The translations under genes and the position numbers were made by a program. DNA of 64,000 nt. It comes from CBDFHF01 sp965247565 (GTDB taxonomy: Bacteria; Pseudomonadota; Gammaproteobacteria; Methylococcales; Methylomonadaceae). The notes below the pieces were generated by a model that saw nothing but the letters and a program-made list of their open reading frames with translations, was not told the DNA's origin and did no database searches. Positions within the stretch are counted from its first letter, which is position 1. Each line of letters starts with the position of its first letter. The DNA is taken from assembly GCA_965247565.1 (NCBI GenBank), contig CBDFHF010000003.1, forward strand, positions 186,001 to 250,000, given 5' to 3'. This document shows positions 41,591 to 49,916 of this stretch, one piece after another.

Positions 41591-41867
41591 ATTAAGTCTC
41601 CAGGCGAGCCGTAAGGCAATGATGTAGTAAACGGCAAGCCCCATGGCATTGTGAGCATAGAAGACGTAGGAAGTGGTCAGAAGTGTAGACCACACCTTAC
41701 AGAGACTTAGCAAACAATCCGACTTGGTGGTTACCAGTGTTGTGGTTGCGCGCTTTACAACTATTGCACACGCGAGTATCTGCTACTTGGATACAACCCT
41801 GCGCAATTAAAACAACAGTGCTGATCACTAAGTGGGGCAAACCACAACTAAAAGATAGGAGTAAAAA

Positions 41868-43025
41868 ATGTTATTCAAGAAAATTATTATTGAGGAAAAC
41901 CAGCGCGGATTATTGTTCAAAGACAAACAATTCGAGCGCATATTAGACAGCGGAGTTCACCGCATTTGGGATATTGCAAGCAAAATCAGCCTACAACTGG
42001 TTGTAAGTAACGCTACGAATCGCGAAGTAACAAATGAAGACTTATTACTATTGGCAGAATCGCATCTTAGCGAATTTAGCCAACACTTGGATTTTTGGCA
42101 GACCTCTGCGCAGGAAATTGGCTTAGTGTTTGAAGCAGATACGCTAAAAGATATTAAATTGCCTAATCAGCGCGGCGCATTTTGGAAAGGTGTGAGAGAA
42201 ATGCGTGTTGAAAAAGTCAGCATTGCAGACAGCTATAAAATTGAAGAGCGCGCTGCTGCATTGATGTTGGACGCAGAAAGCGAGAAATTAAGTAAGACAG
42301 CGGCTAATGCCATTTTTACAGTCACAGTACCTGAAAGTCACATTGGCTTTCTAGAGGTTAATGGACAAGTGACAGAAACTCTGCAATCTGGGACATACGC
42401 GTGGTGGAAATTCAGTCGCCTGTTAAATGCCAAGCTATACGACACACGCTTACAAAACATGGAAATTAACGGTCAGGAAATTTTGACTAAAGATAAAGTG
42501 AGTTTGCGTATTAATTTGTCGGCCACTTGGCAAATTACCGACGCAGAAAAGGTACGCTTGAATTTGGCAGATCATACGGACTTTTTGTACCGCGAAATGC
42601 AGTTAGCCTTGCGTGCCGTAGTTTCAACTCAAACGTTAGATCAATTGTTGGCGGATAAAAATTTGTTGAATAGCCAAGTGCAATCGATTGTGGCTGATAA
42701 AGCAAATGAATATGGCATTGCAGTTAGGACTGTTGGCGCCCGCGATATTGTGTTGCCAGGCGAAATGAAAACGATTTTGGCGCAAGTGGTAGAAGCCGAA
42801 AAACTAGCCGAAGCCAATGTTATTCGTCGCCGTGAAGAAACACAAGCGACCCGCAGCTTGCATAACACCGCTAAAGTCATGGAAGGCAATCCAATTTTGT
42901 TACGCTTGAAAGAATTGGAAAGCTTAGAAAAAATCACAGGACAAATTAAATCGTTGAACGTTTATGGAGGCCTAAATGGCGTGATGAACGATATGATTCG
43001 CTTAACCGACAGCAAAATCCAGTAA
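41868..43025 (+). CDS. Slipin/SPFH (Band 7) family protein
   Basis: A 385-residue protein. It begins MLFKKIIIEENQRGLLFKDKQ, a slipin-type start without a clear membrane helix. The Band 7 core lies about 155-300 (VPESHIGFLEVNGQV, KVSLRINLSATWQI), followed by a coiled-coil tail (AQVVEAEKLAEANVIRRREETQATR). Slipins near rtcB have been noted in published surveys of RNA-repair operons. A good ribosome site (AGGAG) precedes the ATG. It is co-directional with rtcB across the structured RNA region and followed by a terminator, so it is probably part of the RtcR-controlled unit. Mechanism unknown. Confidence 0.85.
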   Translation: MLFKKIIIEENQRGLLFKDKQFERILDSGVHRIWDIASKISLQLVVSNATNREVTNEDLLLLAESHLSEFSQHLDFWQTSAQEIGLVFEADTLKDIKLPNQRGAFWKGVREMRVEKVSIADSYKIEERAAALMLDAESEKLSKTAANAIFTVTVPESHIGFLEVNGQVTETLQSGTYAWWKFSRLLNAKLYDTRLQNMEINGQEILTKDKVSLRINLSATWQITDAEKVRLNLADHTDFLYREMQLALRAVVSTQTLDQLLADKNLLNSQVQSIVADKANEYGIAVRTVGARDIVLPGEMKTILAQVVEAEKLAEANVIRRREETQATRSLHNTAKVMEGNPILLRLKELESLEKITGQIKSLNVYGGLNGVMNDMIRLTDSKIQ

Positions 43026-43035
43026 TTCAGCACCC

Positions 43036-43068
43036 ACCTTTCAACATGCAAGCGTTGAAAGGTTTTCT
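43036..43068 (+). terminator. Terminator after slipin gene
   Basis: ACCTTTCAAC (43036-43045), 8-base loop, GTTGAAAGGT (43054-43063), then TTTCT. It would end the rtcB-RNA-slipin transcript. Confidence 0.85.
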
Positions 43069-43143
43069 ATACTGACTTGATTTGTAAATTAGGGATAACA
43101 ACGTTGCCGTAAACTGTTAGCGATGACTATTTTTTGAAAAATT

Positions 43144-43172
43144 CGCACGAATACTATTGGCGTATTCGTGCG
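43144..43172. repeat. 11-bp perfect hairpin upstream of acidic protein gene
   Basis: CGCACGAATAC (43144-43154), 7-base loop TATTGGC, GTATTCGTGCG (43162-43172). No T-tract. It may be an operator or a leader structure of the gene at 43242. Confidence 0.5.
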
Positions 43173-43241
43173 CTTGACCAATAATAGCGAGCTCTAATAT
43201 TTATCCGATACCTCTAACTTATATTTTAAGGTAACTAAAAC

Positions 43242-43541
43242 ATGGCAACAATTGCAGATCCAATCGTCGGCAGCTGGTACAAAGACCTTGAAAACAAGCT
43301 GACCTTTAAAATTGTCTCGGTAGACTCAGCAGACGACTCTATTGAGGTACAATACCTCAACGGCGATATTGGCGAATACGATCACGAAAGTTGGTATACC
43401 TCTACATTTGATTACATCGAAGAACCGGAAGATTGGAGCGCACCCTTTGATGATATCGAAACCGACGATTTGGGTTATTCCGATACTGACCTTCACCACC
43501 GTAATCCCGACGACATCGATTTTGAAGATTATCTAGACTAA
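43242..43541 (+). CDS. Small acidic protein (DUF6763-like)
   Basis: A 99-residue, strongly acidic protein that starts PIVGSWYKDLENKLTFKIV and contains VQYLNGDIGEYDHESWY and EDWSAPFDDIETDDLGY. I believe this is the DUF6763 family, recalled rather than checked. Cytoplasmic, with no signal sequence. The P-loop gene follows after 13 bases, so they may be co-transcribed. Function unknown. Confidence 0.75.
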   Translation: MATIADPIVGSWYKDLENKLTFKIVSVDSADDSIEVQYLNGDIGEYDHESWYTSTFDYIEEPEDWSAPFDDIETDDLGYSDTDLHHRNPDDIDFEDYLD

Positions 43542-43554
43542 TTCAGGTGTATTT

Positions 43555-44403
43555 ATGAAGATGAGTAGCCAGGAGTTCCTGGATTGGAAGTCGAAACGCA
43601 TTACCTTGCTGGCCATGTCCGGTGCGGGCAAAACCACCCTGGCCAATAAATTACCAAAAGCCAAGTGGTTCCATTATTCCGGGGACTACCGCATAGGCAC
43701 TAAATACCTGGAAGAACCGATTCTGGACAACATCAAACGCCAAGCCATGAGCGTGCCATTTTTACGGGAACTATTGCTATCTGATTCTATTCATATCAGC
43801 AATAAAATTATGGTCGACAATTTGGCACCGGTATCCAGTTTTCTTGGAAAACTGGGCAATGCCGATCTGGATGGCCTGTCGTTACAGGAGTTTAAACGTC
43901 GGCAAAAACTGCATCATCAAGCTGAAGTGGCGGCAATGAATGATGTACCAGAGTTTATTTATAAAGCCAAAGACATTTATGGTTACAATCATTTTATCAA
44001 TGATGCTGGCGGCAGTGTTTGTGAGCTGGATTGCCCGGAAGTATTGGAAACTTTGGCAGAACATACTTTGATTATCTACATTAAAATCCCGCCAACTTTG
44101 GAACAAACTATTATTGAACGCGCCAAAACCGATCCCAAGCCCTTGTATTATAGGGAAGCCTTTCTTGATGAAAAACTGGCTGATTTCATGCGGTTGAAAC
44201 ATCATTCTTCAGCTGATGCAATAATTCCGGATGAGTTTGTGACATGGGTGTTTCCGGAATTATTTAAATCCAGAATCCCCCGCTACCAGGCCATTGCCGA
44301 CCAGTATGGCTATACAGTCGACGCCAATGATACGGCTAAAGTTAAGAATGAAGACGACTTTATCAACCTTATTGCTGACGCACTTCGCGTTCAACACATC
44401 TAA
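43555..44403 (+). CDS. P-loop NTPase/kinase-like protein
   Basis: A 282-residue protein with a clear Walker A, LLAMSGAGKTTLANKLP (residues about 17-33), and a Walker-B-like HFINDAGGSVCELD near 140. The rest is soluble, with no further recognised domain. It resembles a small-molecule kinase or P-loop ATPase; the substrate cannot be given. It lies between the acidic protein and metA on the same strand with short gaps (13 and 11 bases), so one operon is likely. Start could be ATG at 43555 or 43561. Confidence 0.75.
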   Translation: MKMSSQEFLDWKSKRITLLAMSGAGKTTLANKLPKAKWFHYSGDYRIGTKYLEEPILDNIKRQAMSVPFLRELLLSDSIHISNKIMVDNLAPVSSFLGKLGNADLDGLSLQEFKRRQKLHHQAEVAAMNDVPEFIYKAKDIYGYNHFINDAGGSVCELDCPEVLETLAEHTLIIYIKIPPTLEQTIIERAKTDPKPLYYREAFLDEKLADFMRLKHHSSADAIIPDEFVTWVFPELFKSRIPRYQAIADQYGYTVDANDTAKVKNEDDFINLIADALRVQHI

Positions 44404-44414
44404 TTGTTGCAACC

Positions 44415-45479
44415 ATGCCGTTAGTTGCACACACTAACCTACCAACTTTTGAACGCTTGCGGGAAGAGGGTGAAGAAGTCCTGGAACCGGATCGCGCTGT
44501 TAATCAAGATATTCGGGAAATGCACATTGGCTTGCTCAACATGATGCCCGATGCCGCGCTGGAAGCTACCGAAAGACAGTTTTTTCGCCTAGTCGGTGCC
44601 TGCAATCAAATCGTGCAATTTCACGTTCACCCTTTCACAATCGATGGCCTAACCAGAAGCCCGGCAGCACAAGCGCATATCGACAAATATTACGAGCCAT
44701 TTGCAAACATTAAAGAAGACGGCTTAGATGCGCTGATCATTAGCGGTGCAAATGTTATCCACAATAAATTGCCTGAAGAAGATTTTTGGCAACCGCTAAT
44801 GGAAGTGTTTTCCTGGGCTTATGAAAATGTCACATCGGTACTGTGTTCATGCCTTGCTACGCACGCCGTTATTGAATATCTGTATGGCATAGAAAGAACG
44901 CGTTTACCGGCCAAGCGCTGGGGGGTGTTTTACCATAAGGTGACTGACCGCACACACCCGTTGGTTGCAGAAATCAACACCCGCTTTGATGTGCCACATT
45001 CCCGCTTTAATGAAATATTCCAAAGTGACATGGAAAATCACGGCTTGAAAGTGTTAGCCACCAGTAAAGACGCGGGCGTCCATCTTGCTGTTAGTCCAGA
45101 CGGATTTCGCATCGTATTCTTCCAAGGCCATCCTGAATATGATGACATCAGTTTATTAAAAGAATACAAACGCGAAGTGATGCGCTTTTATCACGGTGAC
45201 ATTGGTCGCTATCCACCGTTTCCAGAAAATTATTTTAATACCGAGGTAAAACAAATTCTTGCTGATTACCAGCAGCAGGTTCTTGCCGCACGAGAAGGTG
45301 GTCAGGCACTAGCCGAATTTCCAGAAGCCCACATTCTGGAGCACATTGATAACACCTGGCGTGATACCGCCAAAGCCGTATTCAACAATTGGCTAGGTAA
45401 AATTTATCAATTGACAAATCAAGATCGTCGACTGCCCTTTATGGACGGCATCGACCCTAAAAATCCACTTAATTTATAA
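44415..45479 (+). CDS. metA: Homoserine O-acyltransferase MetA
   Basis: A 354-residue MetA/MetAS-family enzyme for the first step of methionine synthesis. Recognisable parts: EMHIGLLNMMPDAALEATERQF, the region LCSCLATHAVIEYLYG with the catalytic Cys, and RIVFFQGHPEYD with the His and Glu of the active site. Whether succinyl-CoA or acetyl-CoA is used cannot be decided by eye; the catalytic segment differs from the E. coli form. The stop is directly followed by the ATG of the deaminase gene. Confidence 0.9.
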   Translation: MPLVAHTNLPTFERLREEGEEVLEPDRAVNQDIREMHIGLLNMMPDAALEATERQFFRLVGACNQIVQFHVHPFTIDGLTRSPAAQAHIDKYYEPFANIKEDGLDALIISGANVIHNKLPEEDFWQPLMEVFSWAYENVTSVLCSCLATHAVIEYLYGIERTRLPAKRWGVFYHKVTDRTHPLVAEINTRFDVPHSRFNEIFQSDMENHGLKVLATSKDAGVHLAVSPDGFRIVFFQGHPEYDDISLLKEYKREVMRFYHGDIGRYPPFPENYFNTEVKQILADYQQQVLAAREGGQALAEFPEAHILEHIDNTWRDTAKAVFNNWLGKIYQLTNQDRRLPFMDGIDPKNPLNL

Positions 45480-45947
45480 ATGCACGAACACTTTCTGCAA
45501 CAGGCCATCGATCTGGCGGTTGACAACGTCGGGTCGGGCCAGGGCGGACCTTACGGCGCGGTTATCGTTAAAGATCAACAAGTGATTGCTGCCAGTGCTA
45601 ATCAAGTTACTAGTTTGAAAGACCCCACCGCTCACGCTGAAGTGATGGCTATCCGTCTGGCCTGCCAACAACTTGATAACTTTCAATTGCGCGATTGTAT
45701 TCTTTACACTAGCTGTGAGCCTTGCCCGATGTGCTTAGGCGCCATCTACTGGGCCAGACTGGCTAAAGTATATTACGCTTGCAATCGCTTAGATGCCGCC
45801 GAGGCTAATTTTGACGACGGATTTATTTACGATGAAATTGCACTTCCACCCGAACAACGACATGTCGCGATGCTGCATTTAAATTTGCCCAATGCTTTGC
45901 AGCCTTTCAAGGCCTGGCATGAAAAAACCAACAAGATATTGTACTGA
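45480..45947 (+). CDS. guaD: Guanine deaminase-like nucleoside deaminase
   Basis: A 155-residue cytidine-deaminase-fold enzyme. Zinc ligands and catalytic Glu are in THAEVMA (HAE) and in TSCEPCPMC (PCxxC). The C-terminal end (FKAWHEKTNKILY) resembles the swapped tail of Bacillus-type guanine deaminase, which turns guanine into xanthine. The start directly abuts the metA stop, which suggests translational coupling but no shared pathway. A related tRNA adenosine deaminase is less likely because of the C-terminal tail. Confidence 0.85.
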   Translation: MHEHFLQQAIDLAVDNVGSGQGGPYGAVIVKDQQVIAASANQVTSLKDPTAHAEVMAIRLACQQLDNFQLRDCILYTSCEPCPMCLGAIYWARLAKVYYACNRLDAAEANFDDGFIYDEIALPPEQRHVAMLHLNLPNALQPFKAWHEKTNKILY

Positions 45948-46054
45948 TTGTCATCAAGTAGTTTATTATTCCGGCAGTAGTTTATAATTTTCAATAAGTT
46001 GTAGCATTATCAATGCTATCTAAATCGCAGTACCAACCATAATGAGGAGAACGC

Positions 46055-46588
46055 GTGACCATCAGACCCTATAACGATAAATTGCCAATTATCGGCAAAT
46101 CGGTATATATCGATCAAAGTGCCGTAATCATTGGTGATGTCACCCTGGGTGATGACGTTTCTATTTGGCCAACCACCGTCGTCAGGGGTGACGTGGAAAG
46201 TATAACAATAGGCAGCGCCACGAATGTTCAGGATGGGTCTATATTGCACGTTTCCCATGCCGGCAAATTTTCACCGATTGGATATCCACTGGTTATAGGC
46301 AAAGGTGTCACCGTTGGCCACCGAGCGGTTGTGCATGCTTGCACTGTGGGCGATTATTGCTTAGTTGGAATGGGTGCTGTCATCATGGATGGAGCGGTAC
46401 TTGAAGATTTCGTTATGCTCGGTGCTTCAGCGTTAGTGCCCTCAGGTAGAAGACTGGAAAGCGGCTATCTTTATGTCGGCTCCCCCGCCAAACGCATAAG
46501 AACCTTAACCGAATCCGAACTGGAGTTTTTGAAGTACTCTGCAGAACAGTATGTACAGTTAAAAAATGATTATTTGAAAGATTCCTGA
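46055..46588 (+). CDS. Gamma-class carbonic anhydrase-like protein (YrdA family)
   Basis: A 177-residue left-handed beta-helix protein with hexapeptide repeats (IGDVTLGDDVSIWPTTVVRGD, IGSATNVQDGSILHV). Metal-binding His lie in LHVSH and in VGHRAVVHAC. YrdA-type proteins bind zinc but often lack measurable carbonic anhydrase activity. GTG at 46055 is the start: GAGGAG at 46044-46049 is well placed and no in-frame ATG precedes it. Confidence 0.92.
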   Translation: MTIRPYNDKLPIIGKSVYIDQSAVIIGDVTLGDDVSIWPTTVVRGDVESITIGSATNVQDGSILHVSHAGKFSPIGYPLVIGKGVTVGHRAVVHACTVGDYCLVGMGAVIMDGAVLEDFVMLGASALVPSGRRLESGYLYVGSPAKRIRTLTESELEFLKYSAEQYVQLKNDYLKDS

Positions 46589-47163
46589 ATAAATTCGATC
46601 CACACAATAATTAATAAGTTCTTCCGGTGTGCAAGAGCTGGATTGCTGGTTGTTAAAGATGAATCTTAACCAATGGTCGGGAAACTACATCGTCGCCAGT
46701 AACAACAAAATAGGTATTGATCCAATCTCTTTTGAGCAAAGTTCAATACTAAAATCAATAGACATAGGCCAATTGGATTGGCTTATGGTTAAGATAGTTT
46801 TGAGTCAATATTATTTGCACACAACAAGAATCAATGACTTAGTGATAAATTAAGAAAGCCCGACTGCTGGATAATGATTTTTTTAACTCCATGATAAATA
46901 AAGAGTAATCAAGCTGACTGGTTTCTGTACAATCTAAAAAAACTCTAATAAAAACCGCCATGTAAGACAACAATCAAATGCCAATCCACAGAGTTATCCA
47001 CAGATTTTGTGAATAACTTTTGGGTTGTTCGCAAAATTAATGACTTACCAACGAATTGGGTGATTTGTCTGGTGAGACAGGGATTTAATTCATGAAATAG
47101 TTCATAATGGGCGGCGGCAATCTTCACTACCAACTGTAAGAACAGCAAATTTAAAACAGTTAT
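46589..47163. other. Long intergenic region with DnaA-box-like pair
   Basis: AT-rich, about 575 bases. A 74-codon frame at 46629 has an atypical start and no family resemblance and is not called. The only clear motif is the inverted DnaA-box pair at 46994-47016, with a further partial ATCCACA at 46984-46990. Confidence 0.55.
46994..47016. promoter_or_regulatory. Inverted pair of DnaA-box-like sites
   Basis: TTATCCACA (46994-47002), which is the consensus 9-mer, then five bases, then TGTGAATAA (47008-47016), the reverse complement of TTATTCACA, a one-mismatch box. No dnaA, dnaN, mnmG or rpmH gene is nearby, so a DnaA-regulated promoter or titration site is more likely than oriC. Confidence 0.5.
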
Positions 47164-47433
47164 ATGACTACTACCGAAATAATCGGCTACCTTGCCGCGA
47201 CGTTAACCACCAGCTCGTTTTTGCCACAAGCAATCATGACTATAAAAACCAGAGATACGGAGTCGTTGTCATTGGGTATGTACAGCATGTTTGCTTTGGG
47301 TGTGTTATTTTGGCTAATTTACGGTATCTATAAGTCCGATAACGCCATTATTTTCGCTAATGCCATTACTTTGATACTCGCATCTTCTATACTGTTTTTT
47401 AAAATCCGCGATACGCTAAACAAAAGAAATTAG
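47164..47433 (+). CDS. SemiSWEET sugar transporter
   Basis: An 89-residue protein with three membrane helices in the PQ-loop/SemiSWEET pattern: GYLAATLTTSSFLPQAIMTIKTRDTESLSLGMY includes the PQ motif, followed by FALGVLFWLIYGIY and a third helix. SemiSWEETs dimerise and move sugars down their gradient. The short length is normal for the family. It is followed by fbp about 100 bases later. Confidence 0.92.
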   Translation: MTTTEIIGYLAATLTTSSFLPQAIMTIKTRDTESLSLGMYSMFALGVLFWLIYGIYKSDNAIIFANAITLILASSILFFKIRDTLNKRN

Positions 47434-47540
47434 CGTTATTTTTCTTCAAACAACCCATCGCTCAGCATATAAGGTTTCGTCATAAACCTAGGCATCCACC
47501 CCAAATTTCAGCCAGACAATTGCAACGGAGACAAATAAAC

Positions 47541-48551
47541 ATGGCAAACAAAGTCACTTTGACTCAGTTTCTTATTGAACAACAACGAGGCCTACCTGAT
47601 GCTTCGGGCACGTTTACCTTATTGCTCAACAATATTGCCACCGCTTGCAAAGAGATTTCTCATAAGGTTAATCGTGGCAATTTAATCGGCGTACTAGGGA
47701 GTGCCGAGTCGGAAAATGTGCAAGGTGAAGTACAAAAAAAGCTCGATATTATCACTAACGACATTATGGTTGGCGCACTCAATTGGACTGGACATCTGGC
47801 GGGTATGGCATCGGAGGAAGAAGATAACTTTATTACCATTCCGCGCCAATATCCTAAAGGCAAATACTTGGTCCTGTTTGATCCTTTAGATGGATCATCT
47901 AATATCGACATCAACTTGACGGTCGGAACCATTTTTTCCATTTTGCGCTGCCGTGAAGGCGTTGAGCCAGAATTAGATGATTTTTTACGCAAAGGTACCG
48001 AACAAGTTTGTGCGGGTTTCGTGCTTTACGGCCCATCGACTATGATGGTATTAACCACAGGCCATGGCGTGAACGGTTTTACTTTGGATCAGGATGTCGG
48101 CGAGTTTATTTTGACGCATGCCAACATGACCATCCCAGAAGAAACCAAAGAATTTGCCATCAATATGTCCAACCAGCGCTTTTGGGAGCCACCGGTTCAG
48201 CGCTATATTAGCGAGTGCGTGGAAGGCACAAATGGGCCACGGCAAAAGGATTTTAACATGCGTTGGATTGCCTCAATGGTCGCTGAAGTTTATCGCATCC
48301 TGACCCGCGGCGGCGTTTTTCTATATCCTTATGATTTACGCGATCCATCCCGGCCAGGCAAGCTGCGTTTGATGTATGAAGCTAATCCAATGGCATTTAT
48401 TATTGAACAAGCGGGTGGCGCTTGCTCGACTGGACGGGAGAGAATTCTAGATATCAAACCGGCCGCCTTACACCAACGAGTGCCGGTTATTTTGGGATCA
48501 AAAAAAGAAGTTGAGCGCATTGTCGATTATCATCAACAGAAAAGTTTGTAA
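47541..48551 (+). CDS. fbp: Class I fructose-1,6-bisphosphatase
   Basis: A 336-residue metal-dependent sugar phosphatase of gluconeogenesis and carbon-assimilation cycles. FDPLDGSSNIDINLTVGTIFSI holds the metal-binding Asp residues, and FLYPYD, GKLRLMYEANPMAFIIEQAGG is the substrate region. I chose ATG at 47541, which follows CGGAG; the in-frame TTG at 47520 would put that site inside the gene. Length matches the family. Confidence 0.95.
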   Translation: MANKVTLTQFLIEQQRGLPDASGTFTLLLNNIATACKEISHKVNRGNLIGVLGSAESENVQGEVQKKLDIITNDIMVGALNWTGHLAGMASEEEDNFITIPRQYPKGKYLVLFDPLDGSSNIDINLTVGTIFSILRCREGVEPELDDFLRKGTEQVCAGFVLYGPSTMMVLTTGHGVNGFTLDQDVGEFILTHANMTIPEETKEFAINMSNQRFWEPPVQRYISECVEGTNGPRQKDFNMRWIASMVAEVYRILTRGGVFLYPYDLRDPSRPGKLRLMYEANPMAFIIEQAGGACSTGRERILDIKPAALHQRVPVILGSKKEVERIVDYHQQKSL

Positions 48552-48675
48552 CTGTTTAGCCGAGGATTGACAAGGATATTCACGAACACCTTACGTAAAA
48601 GTTGCCACTGCTGGTGTGTATGAAAGCAATTTGTTTAATGCTCAGTGTTCCACTGACAAGCAGTTCGCTGTGTTC

Positions 48676-49854
48676 ATGACCGGTGTGGATGTCATTATTA
48701 TTGGAGCAGGCGCGTCTGGATTAATGTGCGCCATTGAAGCAGGCAAGCGCGGCCGCAAAGTACTAGTGCTAGATCATGCGAATAAAGCCGGTAAAAAAAT
48801 TTTGATGTCCGGCGGTGGCCGCTGTAATTTCACTAATTATTCAATTGCCCCAGAAAATTACATTTCCAGTAACCCTCATTTTTGTAAATCTGCTTTAAGC
48901 CGTTATACACAGTGGGACTTTCTGGCTTTAGTTGGCAAACATCAAATTCCTTTTCATGAACGCGACCATGGCCAGCTATTTTGCGACCACAGCGCGAAAG
49001 ATATTCTCGGCATGCTGTTAACCGAGTGCGATCAGGCCAACGTGTCGGTGCGTTTAAACACACCTATAGACAGCGTCGAAAAAGTTGCTAATCGATTTCA
49101 TATTAAAACCGACCAAGGCCTTGTTAGCTGTCAGTCGTTAGTTATTGCCACTGGTGGGCTGTCCATTCCGAAAATGGGCGCCACTCCATTCGGTTATCAG
49201 ATTGCCGAACAATTTGGCATTAACATCATACCCACTCGCGCAGCACTGGTACCATTTACTCTGCAACCGAAAGATAAAGAAAAATTGGCGACTTTAGCGG
49301 GTATTGCCGTGGCGTGTACCGTTACTAATGGCAAGCAAAGCTTTAGCGAAAACCTGCTATTTACGCATCGCGGTTTGAGCGGGCCAGCAATTTTGCAGTT
49401 GTCATCTTACTGGCAACCCGGTGAAACCATATCGGTCAACTGGCTGCCTCATCAGGAATTGGGTGCTGCGCTGAAGATTAGGCGCCAGCAAAAGCAAAAA
49501 AATAGCATTAAAACCATTTTGGCCGACTACTTGCCCAAGCGCTTGCTGGATTGTTTGCTACCCGATGAAATTTTGCGGCTATCTTTACAGGATTGTGCTG
49601 ATAAACAACTGCACCAAATTTCAACCCAACTACATCAATGGCAAATCAAACCTAATGCGACTGAAGGTTATCGCACAGCAGAAGTGACTGCGGGCGGCGT
49701 CGATTGCGATGCGTTATCTTCCAAAACCATGGAGAGCAAAACTGTGCAGGGCCTTTACTTTATTGGCGAAGTAGTCGATGTAACCGGTTGGTTAGGCGGC
49801 TATAATTTCCAATGGTCCTGGTCGTCAGCCTGGTGTGCAGGCCAATACTGCTAA
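48676..49854 (+). CDS. HI0933/YhiN-family flavoprotein
   Basis: A 392-residue FAD/NAD(P)-binding oxidoreductase-like protein. The dinucleotide fold is at the start (VDVIIIGAGASGLMCAIEAGKRG), followed by the family-typical GKKILMSGGGRCNFTN; near the C-terminus are EVTAGGV and GLYFIGEVVDVTGWLGGYNFQWSWSSA. The reaction catalysed by the family is not settled. ATG at 48676 begins just before the first beta strand; an upstream in-frame ATG at 48616 adds 20 residues that look untranslated. Confidence 0.9.
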   Translation: MTGVDVIIIGAGASGLMCAIEAGKRGRKVLVLDHANKAGKKILMSGGGRCNFTNYSIAPENYISSNPHFCKSALSRYTQWDFLALVGKHQIPFHERDHGQLFCDHSAKDILGMLLTECDQANVSVRLNTPIDSVEKVANRFHIKTDQGLVSCQSLVIATGGLSIPKMGATPFGYQIAEQFGINIIPTRAALVPFTLQPKDKEKLATLAGIAVACTVTNGKQSFSENLLFTHRGLSGPAILQLSSYWQPGETISVNWLPHQELGAALKIRRQQKQKNSIKTILADYLPKRLLDCLLPDEILRLSLQDCADKQLHQISTQLHQWQIKPNATEGYRTAEVTAGGVDCDALSSKTMESKTVQGLYFIGEVVDVTGWLGGYNFQWSWSSAWCAGQYC

Positions 49855-49916
49855 CTTAGTCTATAAAATAGAGGTCTTGACCAAAGAACCGCTTTAGATG
49901 CAAAAACCCAGCATTT

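Larger units (their letters stand above)
41136..41867 (+). other. Structured non-coding region between rtcB and slipin gene
   Basis: About 730 bases without a believable coding frame; the frames that exist read tRNA sequence. Successive foldable parts: a tRNA-like element 41141-41360, hairpins with arms TTCATTTC/GAAATGAA (41372-41399) and GCTGG/CCAGC (41438-41456), a second tRNA-like element 41513-41590, a domain closed by TAAGTCTC/GAGACTTA (about 41594-41709), and one closed by GTTGTGGTT/AACCACAAC (41739-41848) just before the slipin ribosome site. No terminator with a T-tract is evident, so read-through from the rtcB promoter is plausible. Confidence 0.75.

Noticed and set aside
41504..41713. 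Minus-strand 69-codon frame ending in CAQLDSNQRHADVAHP-like sequence
   Set aside because: This is the well-known false protein made by reading tRNA sequence backwards; it covers the second tRNA-like element.
46629..46853. 74-codon frame starting with GTG
   Set aside because: No ribosome site, no recognisable family, AT-rich composition like the surrounding gap; treated as non-coding.
46900..47160. Chromosomal origin oriC
   Set aside because: Two DnaA boxes are present, but there is no dnaA/dnaN/mnmG/rpmH context and no cluster of further boxes or an AT-rich unwinding array that I can see.
48616..48675. Upstream 20-codon extension of the YhiN flavoprotein
   Set aside because: The nucleotide-binding strand begins right after the internal ATG at 48676, and the extra residues have no resemblance to the family.
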